Source: Amborella trichopoda | Lineage: Eukaryota > Streptophyta > Magnoliopsida > Amborellales > Amborellaceae | Length of the DNA stretch: 64,000 nt | Direction: 5' to 3' | Assembly (NCBI RefSeq): GCF_000471905.2 | Contig: NW_006499969.1 | Location: forward strand, 630,741-694,740 | Shown here: piece after piece, positions 23,801-35,800 of the stretch | How the letters are laid out: each line of letters begins with the position of its first letter | Numbering within the stretch: the first letter of the stretch is position 1 | Notes under the pieces: generated by a model | Databases searched by the model: none | What the model saw: the letters and a program-made list of their open reading frames with translations, nothing else | Told to the model about the DNA's origin: nothing | Position numbers and translations under genes: made by a program

Positions 23801-26800
23801 AGTGTGGCTAACCAGATTGCCTGCAAAAATAAATTGCATCCAGAACCAAGGCTCAAGATAATTTCAACATGATAGACATTATTTTTGGCCAGATCCCTAA
23901 ACCATACCATATTCCCAAGATACATGATACATCCACAGGGGCAGATGGGAATACAGGAGGCATCAAAATGATTGACTTGTCACCCATTTCTTTGAGAAAT
24001 GTCCATTGGAAGACCTTTTTTTAAGAATGTTAACATTGTATTACTTATCAGTAACAATTGTTTCAAGATTTGCCCCAAATAAAGGGGCATTGTACACCCG
24101 AAAAAAGGTGGGTTTCCCCTTAGGGGACCCTGAATAAGGAAAACTAGTAGAGTGGAGCAGGATACTCCTACAGTATGAAAAGATGACTGAGGCTCCAAAA
24201 ACTACTGTCGTGAGAGTGAGGGCTCCTTCTTTGGTGAGAGAATCTACATGAGAGTTACTCTCATGCCAAACATGATTCCAGGAGATCAACAGCCCCGAAC
24301 AGAGGTGGGCAATTTCTTTGAAAATATGTGCTAGGATCCAAGGGTAGGGGGGGCTGAAGAAGCCCAGCAAATGATGTTATAAGAGTCTCCTTCGGCAATG
24401 AGGAATAAGAGCCACCTGTGGTCAAACTGTCTAAGGCCTTCTAGGAGGGCGAGAGCTTCTGTTCTTTGTGCATCGAAGTGGCCGATGGGTTTGGAGTGAG
24501 AGGCCAGGATATGGCCCTCATGGTTCCGAAATAGACCGTCGATGCGCAGCCTGTCCAGGGTTGCCAGGGAGCACCCGTCAAAGCTAAATTTGATGGTCCC
24601 TGAGTTGGGAGAGGCCAGTGAGAGGACCGATAGACCCTAGGCTACGAGAGGTGTAGTAGAGGCAACCAGTCAAGGTGGAAGGCTGAGAAGTCGATTCCTT
24701 TAAATATTTTGTGATTGGATGCCAAAAAAGTGCCCAGGGACTTGATCTTGTCAAATAGTACTTCAATAGGCTTGTATTGACCTTTGAAGATCTGGTTATT
24801 ACATTCGGTCCAGACAGTCCAAAGAAGTGTGAAGGTTGAAGCCTTCCAGAGGAGAATGCCAGGCTTTGGCCAAGGGTAGGGCTGGAGGGAGGAGAAAAGT
24901 CAAAGGATGGATTGGGGAGTTACCCAATGTCAATGGAAGAGTTTAAGGAGGAAGCCCCAGAGCGAAGTGACCAAGGGGCAGTGAATATAAAGATAAACAC
25001 TAGTTTCCTCCGCCTCGAAGCACATAGTGCAGCGATTGGGGATGGGGAGGCCTCTTCTCTGGAGGTGGTTGACAGTGAGTACTCTTTGGTGGAGGGCAAT
25101 CCAATTGAAGAACTGGATCTTAGGGGGCACAAGTGGAAACCAAGCCATGGCTGAGAGAAGACGGGTTTAATGGGAAGGTAGGAGGTTGGGTTAGCTTGCA
25201 ATAGAAAGTTGAAACCGAGAAGAACCCCGAGGGTGAGGGGCACCAAATGAGCCTATCCTCACCCAGAATGGGAACGTATGAGGAGTCTAGAAAGGCTGAA
25301 AGGTCGAGGAATTATCCTTACCCAGGATGTGAATGAATGAGGAGTCTAGAGAGGCTGAAAGCTCGAGGAATTCCTGAATTTTGGTGTCTGAGGGGAAGTC
25401 TCCTGAAAGTCGGGCTTCACACATGCTTATACCCTAGGATATGGAACACTCCGGCAACCAATTCTAGCATGTTGATTGTGAGAAGAAAGAGGGCGAGAAA
25501 GAGGTTCATTACAGGAGAGGGCCATGACAGGAGCAAGAATGCGAGTATTCTATTTGAAGACCTTGAGGGTGCTTTGAAGCAAACTACATACTCCATACTC
25601 AATCCCATGGATACATATAGAATTTTGTGGAAAGACGTATTTGATGGAAGTCGTATGTACGGCTTGGAGGGAGATCTTTCATATCTTTCGAGATCCACCC
25701 TACAATATGGGGTCAAAAAACAAAAATAAGTTATTCGTTTTTAGCCCTGAGAAAACTGATTCTTGTCTTGCTGTAAGGCCTGGACTGAGGAAGCCAAAAA
25801 GTAGCATGGAGGTGGTATTTTTGTTGAAGGACAGACAGCCACAGGTGATTTGATTGTGTGGCGTAGCGCCGCCACCATTTGCCCAAGAGCGCTAGGCGAC
25901 CGAGGGGGTCCAGGCTGCCCAGAACCTTGGCGGGCACCCAGAACCTGGGTGGCCCAGTAGAAAGAAAAAAATTGTGGGGTGGTTTTTCTCTCTCTAAAAT
26001 AGGCTCTAATGGGTTTTAGGTTTCAAATAAACCTGAAGCCCACAATTTTTCCCCTTTAGTATTAAGAAAATGATCAAAAAATGCCCTCAACAAGGGAATT
26101 TTCGCCCCTAGGAGGGGCGCAGGCCCTCCGCGGCGCCCAGGGATATCCGCTTAATTTGACCACCTAAGCCTGGGCGATGCACCCATTCCTTCTGGACCGC
26201 CTAAGCGGGCCGCCCAAGCACTGGGCGGTCCGCTTTTTAAATCACTGGTATGACGAGAACCCACAGAGAGCACATTTTATCCCACGGTAAGAGATAGAAC
26301 ATGCACTTATCGCTATCCCCTTCCCAGAGGAACTTCTTCATCAGGTGGTTTAGTCAGTTTAGAATCAATGACAGCATTTGGAACAGGAACATTTGATAAA
26401 TTGGAATACATGAAAGGTTGATGAGGGTTGCTCTACCACGTAGGGAGAGGAATTGACCTTCCAAGATGTGAGCCTGCGCTCGAATTTGTCGATTATGTGC
26501 ACTAGGAAGTAAGCTTGGTTTGCCGATGTAGAGAGGGAGTCTGAGGTAGGATGAAGGAAAGGTATTAGTATTGCAACCCCAACATTCGATCAAGGCTTGG
26601 GTAATGTTGGGGTCGAGTGTTATCCCAATCATCTTTGATTTGCCTAAATTTATCTTGAAGCCTGTGACCCATTCAAAGACCTTAAGAAACAAGTAGAGGC
26701 CGTAGGTTTCTTGAGGGTAGACGTTGCATAACACCAACGTGTTGTCGGCATATTTAAGTGCGAAATGGTAGGGTCATTGAAACCGCATTTAAAGCCGCGG

Positions 26801-29800
26801 AGAAGGCCATTGCTAAAAAGTCGGGATATGGAATGGCTGAAAACTTCAGCTATGATGGCACAAGGGAAGGGGGAGAGTGGGTTGCCCTGGCGCAAACCCC
26901 TCGACGAGGGGAAGAATCCCTTGGTGAGCCGTTGACTAAAACCGAGAATAGGGGCTCGAGATGCAACCCTAATCCATCTCCTCCACCTTGGTCCAGAGCT
27001 CATTCAGAGAAGAGTTTCATTGATGACCCCCCAGTCCACATGGCCATCAGCCATAGCCCAATCAAGTTTAACAATGAGGCCCTGAGTTTTCGCTAGATGC
27101 CTTGAGTGAATGCACTCATGGGCCACTAGTGCACCGTCATAAATTTGACTATCTTTCACGAACGCAACATGATGGGGGGAGATTACCAAGCCGAGGACTT
27201 CTCTAAGGCGAGAGGCCAGCACTTTGGCCAAAATTTTATACAAGCTGTTTAGGAGGCTAATCGGGCAGGAGTCCTTGAGTTCCTCGGGCCTTTCTGTCTA
27301 GGGGTTTAGGGTAATGAAGGTGGCATTAAGGGCTTTATGAACCATTCCCTTAGAGTGGACTTCTTCAAAGAATGCAAGGGTATCCTGGCGAAGGGCACTG
27401 CAAAAGGTGCTGAAAATGGTGATTGGGAAGCCATCTAGGCAGGGACCTTTGTGTTAGCCTTGAGGATTTCCTCTTCTAAGAAACGTTGCTCTAGCCATGC
27501 GGCCTTCTCGAGAGGGAGAGTTAGAAAAGATAGGTTTCCCATGGTGGGTTTAGGCCCGAGGGCGGGGGGCCAAAGAAAAGATCTTGGAAGAAGTCGGCGA
27601 TGGCTTTCCAAGCTCAACTAGGTGTTTAGAGATGGCATTTTCTACTTTGATGGGGGTGATGATATTATCCCACCGTCTACAGTTAGCGATCTTGAGGAAG
27701 GAGGTATTGAGATCACCAAAGTTTAGCCATTTGATTCGCGACCTTTGGTACCAGTATATTTCTTCTTTTTCAAGGATGGAAAAATACTCAAGTTTCTGGT
27801 TAAACCTACCAACTCTTTCGGCTTCCGAGAGGGGCCTCAATTCCTCCAGTTGGTCCCAATGTTGGATGGCTACACGAGTTGAGGCATTCAGCCATCTGAA
27901 ATTGTTGGGCGAGTTTTTACTCCAATCCTTGATGGAGGCATTGAGGAGTTGGAGCTTTTTTTGGAGTTGAAAACCTGCTCTACCTGAAACCGGAGGGGAG
28001 AATGACTTCCATCAAATGGGGAATAAATGAAGGAAGTCCGATTCCTTAAGCTAGGCTCACTCGAATCTGAAGGGTCTCACGGCCAGATGGGTGTCTAGAA
28101 GAATCGGGTAGTGGTCTGAGGTGTATTTAGAGAGTGCACATGCGAAAGATACATCACACACAGGATTGAGAAGGAAACGATAAAGCTTGGAAAGGGTTGG
28201 GCTGGAGGAATGATAAGACCATGTGTATTGAGCTCCTTGCAGCGGGATGTCTATGAGGTGATTGCGGGATATAAAATCCAAGAAGCTGATCATAGCAACA
28301 CTAACTCTAGCCCTAGAATTTCTTTCAAAAGAAATCTGGTGACATTAAAGTCACCCCCCAAACACCAGAATGGAGCGGATAAGGATGCCACTAAGTCGAG
28401 TTCCTCTCACAGTTGTTCTCTGAGATTATCCGTGTGTGGACCATAAATCGTAAAAAACTTCCACTGAAATGCATCGAAATTTCTAGAAAGGACCACAGAT
28501 GTTGAGAAAGAGCCTGAGTGGGATAAGATTAGGGTGAATAAGGAGGGGTCCCAGACGACCCAAATCCCAGCAGATGACGCAGTTACTGGCAGGGCCACCC
28601 ATTGGCCTAGCTTTCGGCCCCAAACAAGTCTGACTTGGGTAAGGGATAGAGCTGGGAGTTTCCGTTTCAGACAGAGCAAGGAGAGCCATGAAGTGGAGCG
28701 TAGTTATATCCCGGATTGCCGAACACTTTGAGGGGTTGCCAAGGCCGCACGCATTCAAAGACAATATTAACATAATCAAGTTGTGTGTGTGTTGGGGGGG
28801 GTTCGAGCTAGCCTAGTCGATCGTCTTAAAGGAGTTTAACTCGGAGCCGAGGGGTGGAGATGAGACGACAAGCATGGATCAGCTTGGTTGTCGTAGTTGA
28901 TGTCGACTACCACATTTGCAAGTTAACGACTGCCTTTCCTGGATATCTTGAGATGCCGGAGGCGTTCACAGTAAGGAACTCATGGAGGGCTTCTTTGGGC
29001 CTTTGTATTTGAGCCCCATCACTCGCATACCTGGTGGACATCACCACGTGCCAAGTCTAGAGCATTGATGAAGTTAGAATCCGCGGACCAAGGTGATGGT
29101 GGCGGGGAGTTGGTAGGGGGAATAGGCACAGGGGGGAGAGGGGGTGCAAATATAGAGGGCGAGATGGGAGAGAAGGGGGTTGAGGAGAGGACGAGGGGGA
29201 TTGGGGGGAGAGGGTGGTAGAGAAGGGGGAGAGCTGAACTAGAAGAGTGGATGGGAATGAGTCGGACTAGGGTGGGGAGAAACCTGAGAATGTGAGAGGG
29301 GATTATAGGGCGGGGGGATGGGGACTCCAAAAGGTTGGGAAGGACGAGGGTAGAGGAGGGGGGTTGGGCACGATGGAGAGGGATTCGAGGAGCCAAGCGC
29401 GAGTGGTTAAGGATCTGGATAAGCCATCCCGAGGTAACGAGCAAACGGGTTGGAGGTGTGGGAGGGTGCTTACACGAGGGCAACAGGGTGGTGAGCCAGT
29501 CACGAAACGAGTCACAAGGGGCACAGGAAACTTCTGAAACGAGCAGCCACGGAGCTTAAGGGACGATGAGGGTAAGTATGATGGGATTGCAGCTTGAACG
29601 AAGCAACTTGATGGCTAACAGGGGGTGAGAGGGTGGAGGGGGTGACGTTTTATGCCTCTAAGGCCATGGGGCAATGAATCTTTGGAGTGGCTAAGTGCCA
29701 CCACAGAGTTGGAGAGGGGCACCACGGGGGATGAAACTTTTGAACCAAGGGGGGATCGATAGGGATGTTCCAGATCATGCAGAGAGGACGTGGCAGGGGG

Positions 29801-32800
29801 CAGAGGAGGAAGGAGGTATTGGGGAGGGGCCTGAAAAAAGGCAGAAGAGGGGATTAACTGCGAGGGGATTAAGTATCACCCATTGATATTAAATTGGCGG
29901 TGAACGGGGATTAACTACAGGGGGACCATGTGAATTAATGGTAGGGATCAATCCCCAAGGGGGGTAGGGGGATGGGCGGGAGAAAAGCCTCGGATGACTT
30001 GCATAGGGGGAGTAAGACATATGATTAGGATCATGTGCAGACAAGGAGTTGACGTGTCGAGGTGTAAGATGAGGGTACACATGGGTCGAGAACCGAAGCT
30101 GCATGACAAATGGGAGTTGCCAGAGATGGGGGACCGATGAGAGGGATCGAGAACGGGGGGACACGTGGCCAAAGGGGAGAGGGGTGGGTTGATGGACGGG
30201 ATGGGGATACGGGGAAACTTTTGAGCCGTTGGATGAGGAGATGAACGATTGCAGGTCAAAGGAGACTTGCGATTTGGGGAAACAATGATCCAACGGTTGG
30301 GATTTGTGGTGGTGTTGTCGGCTGTTCTCCTGGGCAAAAGTGGGAGGGGGAAGGTGGAGAGGCCTATTGCTAAGCGCAAAACACCTTGAAGAACAAGCCC
30401 TCAACCTCCATCTAGAGAGTCAAGGGGATGGACGAGGGGTCAAGAGTTTCGACAAGGACATGCATAAAGCCCATGGGGGAGATATTCCATGGATTTCCAG
30501 TGGATGGCAATGAGGAGGCCACATGAGTTGCCCAGGCTCCAGAAGGTATCTGCAGTCTGGGGTTTAAAGGCTCCAATTTCCAGAGACCAAGGGGAGAGGG
30601 GGAGGGTGGCACCTTTGAATTTTGCTTGGCGGGGCTTAGCGGCGATAGATTCGAGGTCAGACAAAGGGAGGAGGAACAGTTTTGCCAGTTGGAAGTCTCC
30701 TACAGCTAAGGTTTGGGAATAACTTGGAGGTCGTTGCGACAGGGAGAGAAAGAACCTATTTAGAGAGTTTTGTGGAGAGAGCCTGTCGCGAATACCAACC
30801 AGGAAGGAGGAGGGAGGTCATGGGATTGAGATGGATGAGGCAGAGGAGGGGTGGGATCAGGACGGGGTTGCTGTGGGCGGTAGAAGGTGGTTCCAGAGAA
30901 TGTGGGAGGGCAAGGAGGGGATGATTTGGGAGGACAAAGGAGATGAGCATAGGAGTAGAGAGGATGGAAGGCCCCGACTGGGTGACTCCCTGTGCGGAGG
31001 GGAGCCATCGGGTCTCTTAAAGGATTCGAACTCTTTGTTCGTGCAATGTATATTTTATTGACACTTTTCCACTAGAAGTCTTGAACGAAAGTTTACCTCA
31101 TTATACTCATCTCAAGGCGTTTGTTGCAATTTGCATGCCAACAGACAAAAGTGAAGTCCATCAAAAAATTGTGCACTAATTTAAAGGAGTGTTGTGTCAA
31201 GATAACAATCAAAAGATATAAAGGTCTTTGGTTACTCGAGAAATGGTATATATCATGAACAACTAATGAAAGCAACCCTCACAACAATGTAAGTGAATTT
31301 GAGTTTCTTCCTAATGATGTCAAAGTGCCAAACAGCAGACAAATGAAAAAATAAAGATATAGAATAGACAAATTGTTCAGAATACAGCCTATTAAGACCT
31401 GCTAAAGGGAAGAAAGGCATGTGACTGCCTCAATCAAGTCACTCGTATCAAGATTAAGAAATATCTCCATAGACATGATGAAGGGAAGAAATGCACGTGA
31501 CTGCCTCAATAAAGTCACTCGTATCAAGATTTAAGAAATATCTCCATCATAAGGTACAAAAACCACACCTAGAATTCTTTCTTCACAATAGGAAATCCAT
31601 AAGATCACTAAGCACCTCATTCATCGAAGCATTTGTCCGACCCTCTTTCTTCAACACATAGGGCATTTCTCGTTTCTAGATCATCTACTGAATCAAAATG
31701 CTAGAAGAGGGAGTTGACAATTAACCTTGTTGGCAGGAAGCATTGAATAAGGAACTTAGCAAGACAGTATACAGGACATGGTACCATTGCCAAAAAGCAA
31801 ATAATGGGCTGCAAGGAGGCATACAAGATTAACTTGGACAGATTCACAGGCACCCAAAGATTAAGGCAAGAATAGGAAGTGGCCTTCTTGAAAATCTTCC
31901 AATACGATGGGAAACCTCAGTTGTTCAAGGGAATCCAAAACTTGGCTCTTAATTCAGTGACATGTAAGCATTGTGTTCTTGCTTGGAGATGTACCTTATC
32001 TCCATTTTCGACCACAAAAAGGCAATGACCAAGGTCTTCTTTGCATTACTATGTTATACCCCACAATCAGTTATTGCATTTAATTCTGTGCACATAGACT
32101 TTTTATAGTGGGCATCATAGCCTTGCATGAGGGCCCAAACCTCCCAGTCTAACTTACCCAAATAAACAAAGAAAACATTTGAGTAAAACAACTATAATAC
32201 CATCAGAATCAAACAGAGATTCTTGAAGTGCACCCCCAAAAGAAATGTAATTAAACAATAGACATGCATTCTTGCTGTATTATTACCTTGTTGAAGGTAT
32301 TTAGCTTTCATTTTCATGGAACAAAAGGCCCCATAATAGTTACGAAGCAGATATCTCAAGATATGGTTTTCTGGAGTTTCCAGCAAGAAATTTCACTTGA
32401 CAATCACACAAGTCACACAAGACCCAAAGATGTTATTATCCTATAAAAGAAATGAAGGGACTGTAAACCACACATAATTATTAGAATAGATCATAGGAAC
32501 CTATCTCCATTGTATTCAGAGCGAAAGGATTTTTTTATCGTAAAGAGAAATATCGCAAATTGCTAGTATCAAAAAACCGCAAATATTTTATCAGGAAAAT
32601 GCAAGGGTGGAAACAATGACACAGCTAAAAAAAGAGGATCTAAGGACATTGAAGCAAGTCTAAAACAAAAAAAAGATAGGGAGAAACTTTGATGGATGAT
32701 CTCGTCCCTCATTGATCGCTCAAGATGTAGATATCCATTTAGGTACAGATACCGGAAACTATATTTACAAGACAAGTTTGAATTCATCATCGATTTTTCT

Positions 32801-35800
32801 AGCCTTGGTTTCTTAAATGCAATCCTTTACAAAGAACTCCATGTATAACTTATACCAATGCAATCCTTTACAAAGAACGCCATGTATAACTTATACAAAT
32901 AACCTCCTGCAACCAATAGAGGAATAGTTCATCCATTTGATTGTGTTACTTGTTGCTAACTAAGGGAAACCGATATAGTGGAAAAGGTAGAAACAGTAGC
33001 TTTCATTAGTTGCCCGTCAAACAAAGAATTCAAAGGACTTAGACATGTAAGCAGAAGGGACTTGTTGTTTTGACGATAATCAAGGAAACAACTAGACATT
33101 ACCACTCGACTATGAGCCCAATAGCAATTCTATCCCATTTATGAGAAGTGCTAGAAATCTGCTTGAAGGAAAATTGAAACTTTTGTATGTGACAAGCATA
33201 CTTTTCCATTAGAATAAAATCCTCAAACCTCTCAATAATTTTATGGAATAGCAAGAATGGCTCCAATGTGGCATGTTGATTGACATGTTACCTCTATGAT
33301 AAGACTAACATTCAAACTACTTCTTAGACTTTTCAAATATTCTTCAGTGTGCACCTGCCAACAAAACAAACAACTCATCAGTAGTATCACAATTAAATAA
33401 CAAACCTAATGATTCTACTTTATTCCACGCCTTCTCACATCACAAGACAAGGAGTAACGAAAAGTAGTAGGAATTACTTGAAAGAAAATCGAAGTGTCTG
33501 AGAGCTTTCCAACATCATCCATAAATAAGACATATAGTACCAAGTCATGAATGATTGCATAATAAACATGGATAGAACGTCAAGAAGCCAATGTTAAGAT
33601 GCATTTGAATGACGTAAATCACAGTTCAAATCAACTTAACCTGATGTATATACAATAAGAAACCATTTCTATTGTTGTCCTGCAGCCATTCAAGAACATA
33701 GGGCACACTCCATTGATTGAACCAATGGCAAGGGTGCCACCCAGAATTATTACCTTTGTTGACTAATTGTTTGGTCATTAGCAGATCGTTAAAATCCAAC
33801 AATAGCACACCTATGCAATACCCCACTTTTGAATTATGTTCACAACAACACTACCGAAGGAACTCTCAGTGAGAAGCCTTTAGCCCCTTGGAAATCACAG
33901 ATTCCAACAGTTACAGCAATTCTACTGATACAACTTTGAGGGGAATTGAATCAGCATTCGTAATGTTTCACGCCCACACCTCAGTTTGAAAAGAGTTTCC
34001 TAAAGGGAGGGGAACGTACCAAGGGGAAGAGAAAGGGTTTAACCAGGAGGTCTAAGTCGCAAAATGTGAAAATGCATTTCTATAGTAGGAACAGCAACCT
34101 AAGTGGGACTTTTAAGAGCCAACATCCTCAAGAAGAAGAAAAAAACATTGTAATGAGCCAAGATCAAGAATGGAAATCGATTGAGTATAATAGCCATTGA
34201 CTTGAATCAATCCCATGCAATAAATATTTCAAGGAAAATAAACTAGAAGCATTAAGTTCCCTTCTTAGATTAGCATCCAATGAGTAAAACCAAATTGATA
34301 GCATGTCAAAGAATGATAATACAAAAAAAAAAACTAAAAATAAAAAACTGCATTGAAAACTAGAAACAAACTTCAAAGAAGTCATTCATGATCCAAATCT
34401 TACAAGCTGAAATTTGAAAGCTTCTTTAAATGAAACGGGGGGTGATATTCAGCAAGATGAAAGATACCACTAGTAAGTCATCCTTCGAAGCTTCTAATGG
34501 TTCTACAAGTCGGTTTTTATCCAAAAAACCTTCCACAACAAGAAACTGGCAGATACGTCCCCATTTTGAAGAATCAAACGGGTGCCTACATCAACACAAG
34601 TAATGTAAGAAAACCCAACATATCCTCTAGAATAGAGACATCCATTATCTATCACATATCACATCTAATCCAAGGTAGTCAAATAGAGAGAGCAAAGAAA
34701 AATAAAACCAAAACTAAATAGTATGAACAACAAAAGGAAGGCTACTAATTAAATTTCTAGTAAGGTACAATAAGAAAGAATTGTTGATAGTATGATGATC
34801 AAGTTTGAAATCTTATAGTATATTACAACTTACTGCACTGTGATAGAAAATTATTCGCATATTATCTTCGCTACATCATGATAAGCGCAAATATAGCATG
34901 AACTAAACCATGTAATAATCAACACCATTTCATGTACAAATGCTTAATTTACTTTGTTCACTAATACATTGGGGAATTGATTCATTTCTCAAACGACCCA
35001 GGCAATGTATGTCTTGAGAGTAACATTTTCATCTTCCAAAAATGACAATTCTCTGCTACTAACCATGGTTCTTTTTTTAAACATAGAGATTTGAACTCCA
35101 TAGCAGTAAAACTGACATTTGACCATACTAGGATGTGGTTCCACTATGGTGACGGAATTTTCTTCTATGGGAAACATGTAACCAAGAGGTTCGATTTTAG
35201 AATTGTGCAATCAAGCTTCTTAAGAAAGAACACTAACCCACAAAAAATCTTACACCTGCAATACTCACAGCTAGCTAGTACAGCAAAGTAAGAAAACTAT
35301 TAAGGAATAACAAATAACTTGTACCTTCATCAAGTGAATCAAATAATCACACCAAACCAGGAACCCAAGTGACATCAGCTTCAGAATTGCTTAGGACGCA
35401 AAGATATTGAACAATATATCACAATATCTCATCACACCACATCGCATTCTTAACTCTCCCAGCCCCTCTAATGGAATATGCACCAATGCATGGTAGGCAT
35501 CCAAATTCATATTAGATGCCTTGAACTATTTATTGCAGCATGTGGCAATTCACAAAATATTTCATGCTTTCAACCAACAAGCCTAACATATGGTATCAAC
35601 CACATAGGGAGAGAGAGAGTTGATGACAAGGGTAATTGACACCCCTTGTGTTTAGACTACACAAACAGGTCAATGTATGATTCAGTCAATGTGGTAGAAA
35701 CATATGGGCCAGCCTACCCGCAAATCAAACCCATTCGATTATAACACTCCATATGCAAGCAAGCGACAAGGCATCTCATAGTATGTCACATCCAAAGCAA

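Larger units (their letters stand above)
24018..30960 (-). mobile_element. LINE (non-LTR retrotransposon), long but inactive
   Basis: About 6.9 kb on the same strand as the host gene. Order from 5' (high coordinates): C-rich, proline-coding ORF1 region (30960-28800), endonuclease (28780-28030), reverse transcriptase (27970-26350), linker interrupted by a MITE (25874-26249), zf-RVT (25250-24920), RNase H (24600-24040), then a short A tail (seven T on the plus strand at 24018). Frames are broken by stops and indels throughout. No reliable target-site duplication is found. Confidence 0.9.
19060..33291 (-). other. HDA2 intron 4 (14,232 bp)
   Basis: Bounded by exon 5 (acceptor TTTACAG) and exon 4 (donor GTAACA). 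About 85 percent is recognisable transposon: a hAT relic (19216-23754) with two nested MITEs, then an antisense-free, same-strand LINE (about 24018-30960) with a third nested MITE. The rest (31000-33291) is AT-rich with small tandem duplications at 31404-31556 and 32818-32900. Confidence 0.88.

Noticed and set aside
24920..25154. Plus-strand open frame opposite the zf-RVT domain
   Set aside because: Shadow of the minus-strand LINE coding sequence.
29019..30404. Proline-rich open frames on the minus strand and purine-coded frames on the plus strand
   Set aside because: They arise from the strong C/G strand bias of the degenerate LINE ORF1 region; no conserved cellular domain.
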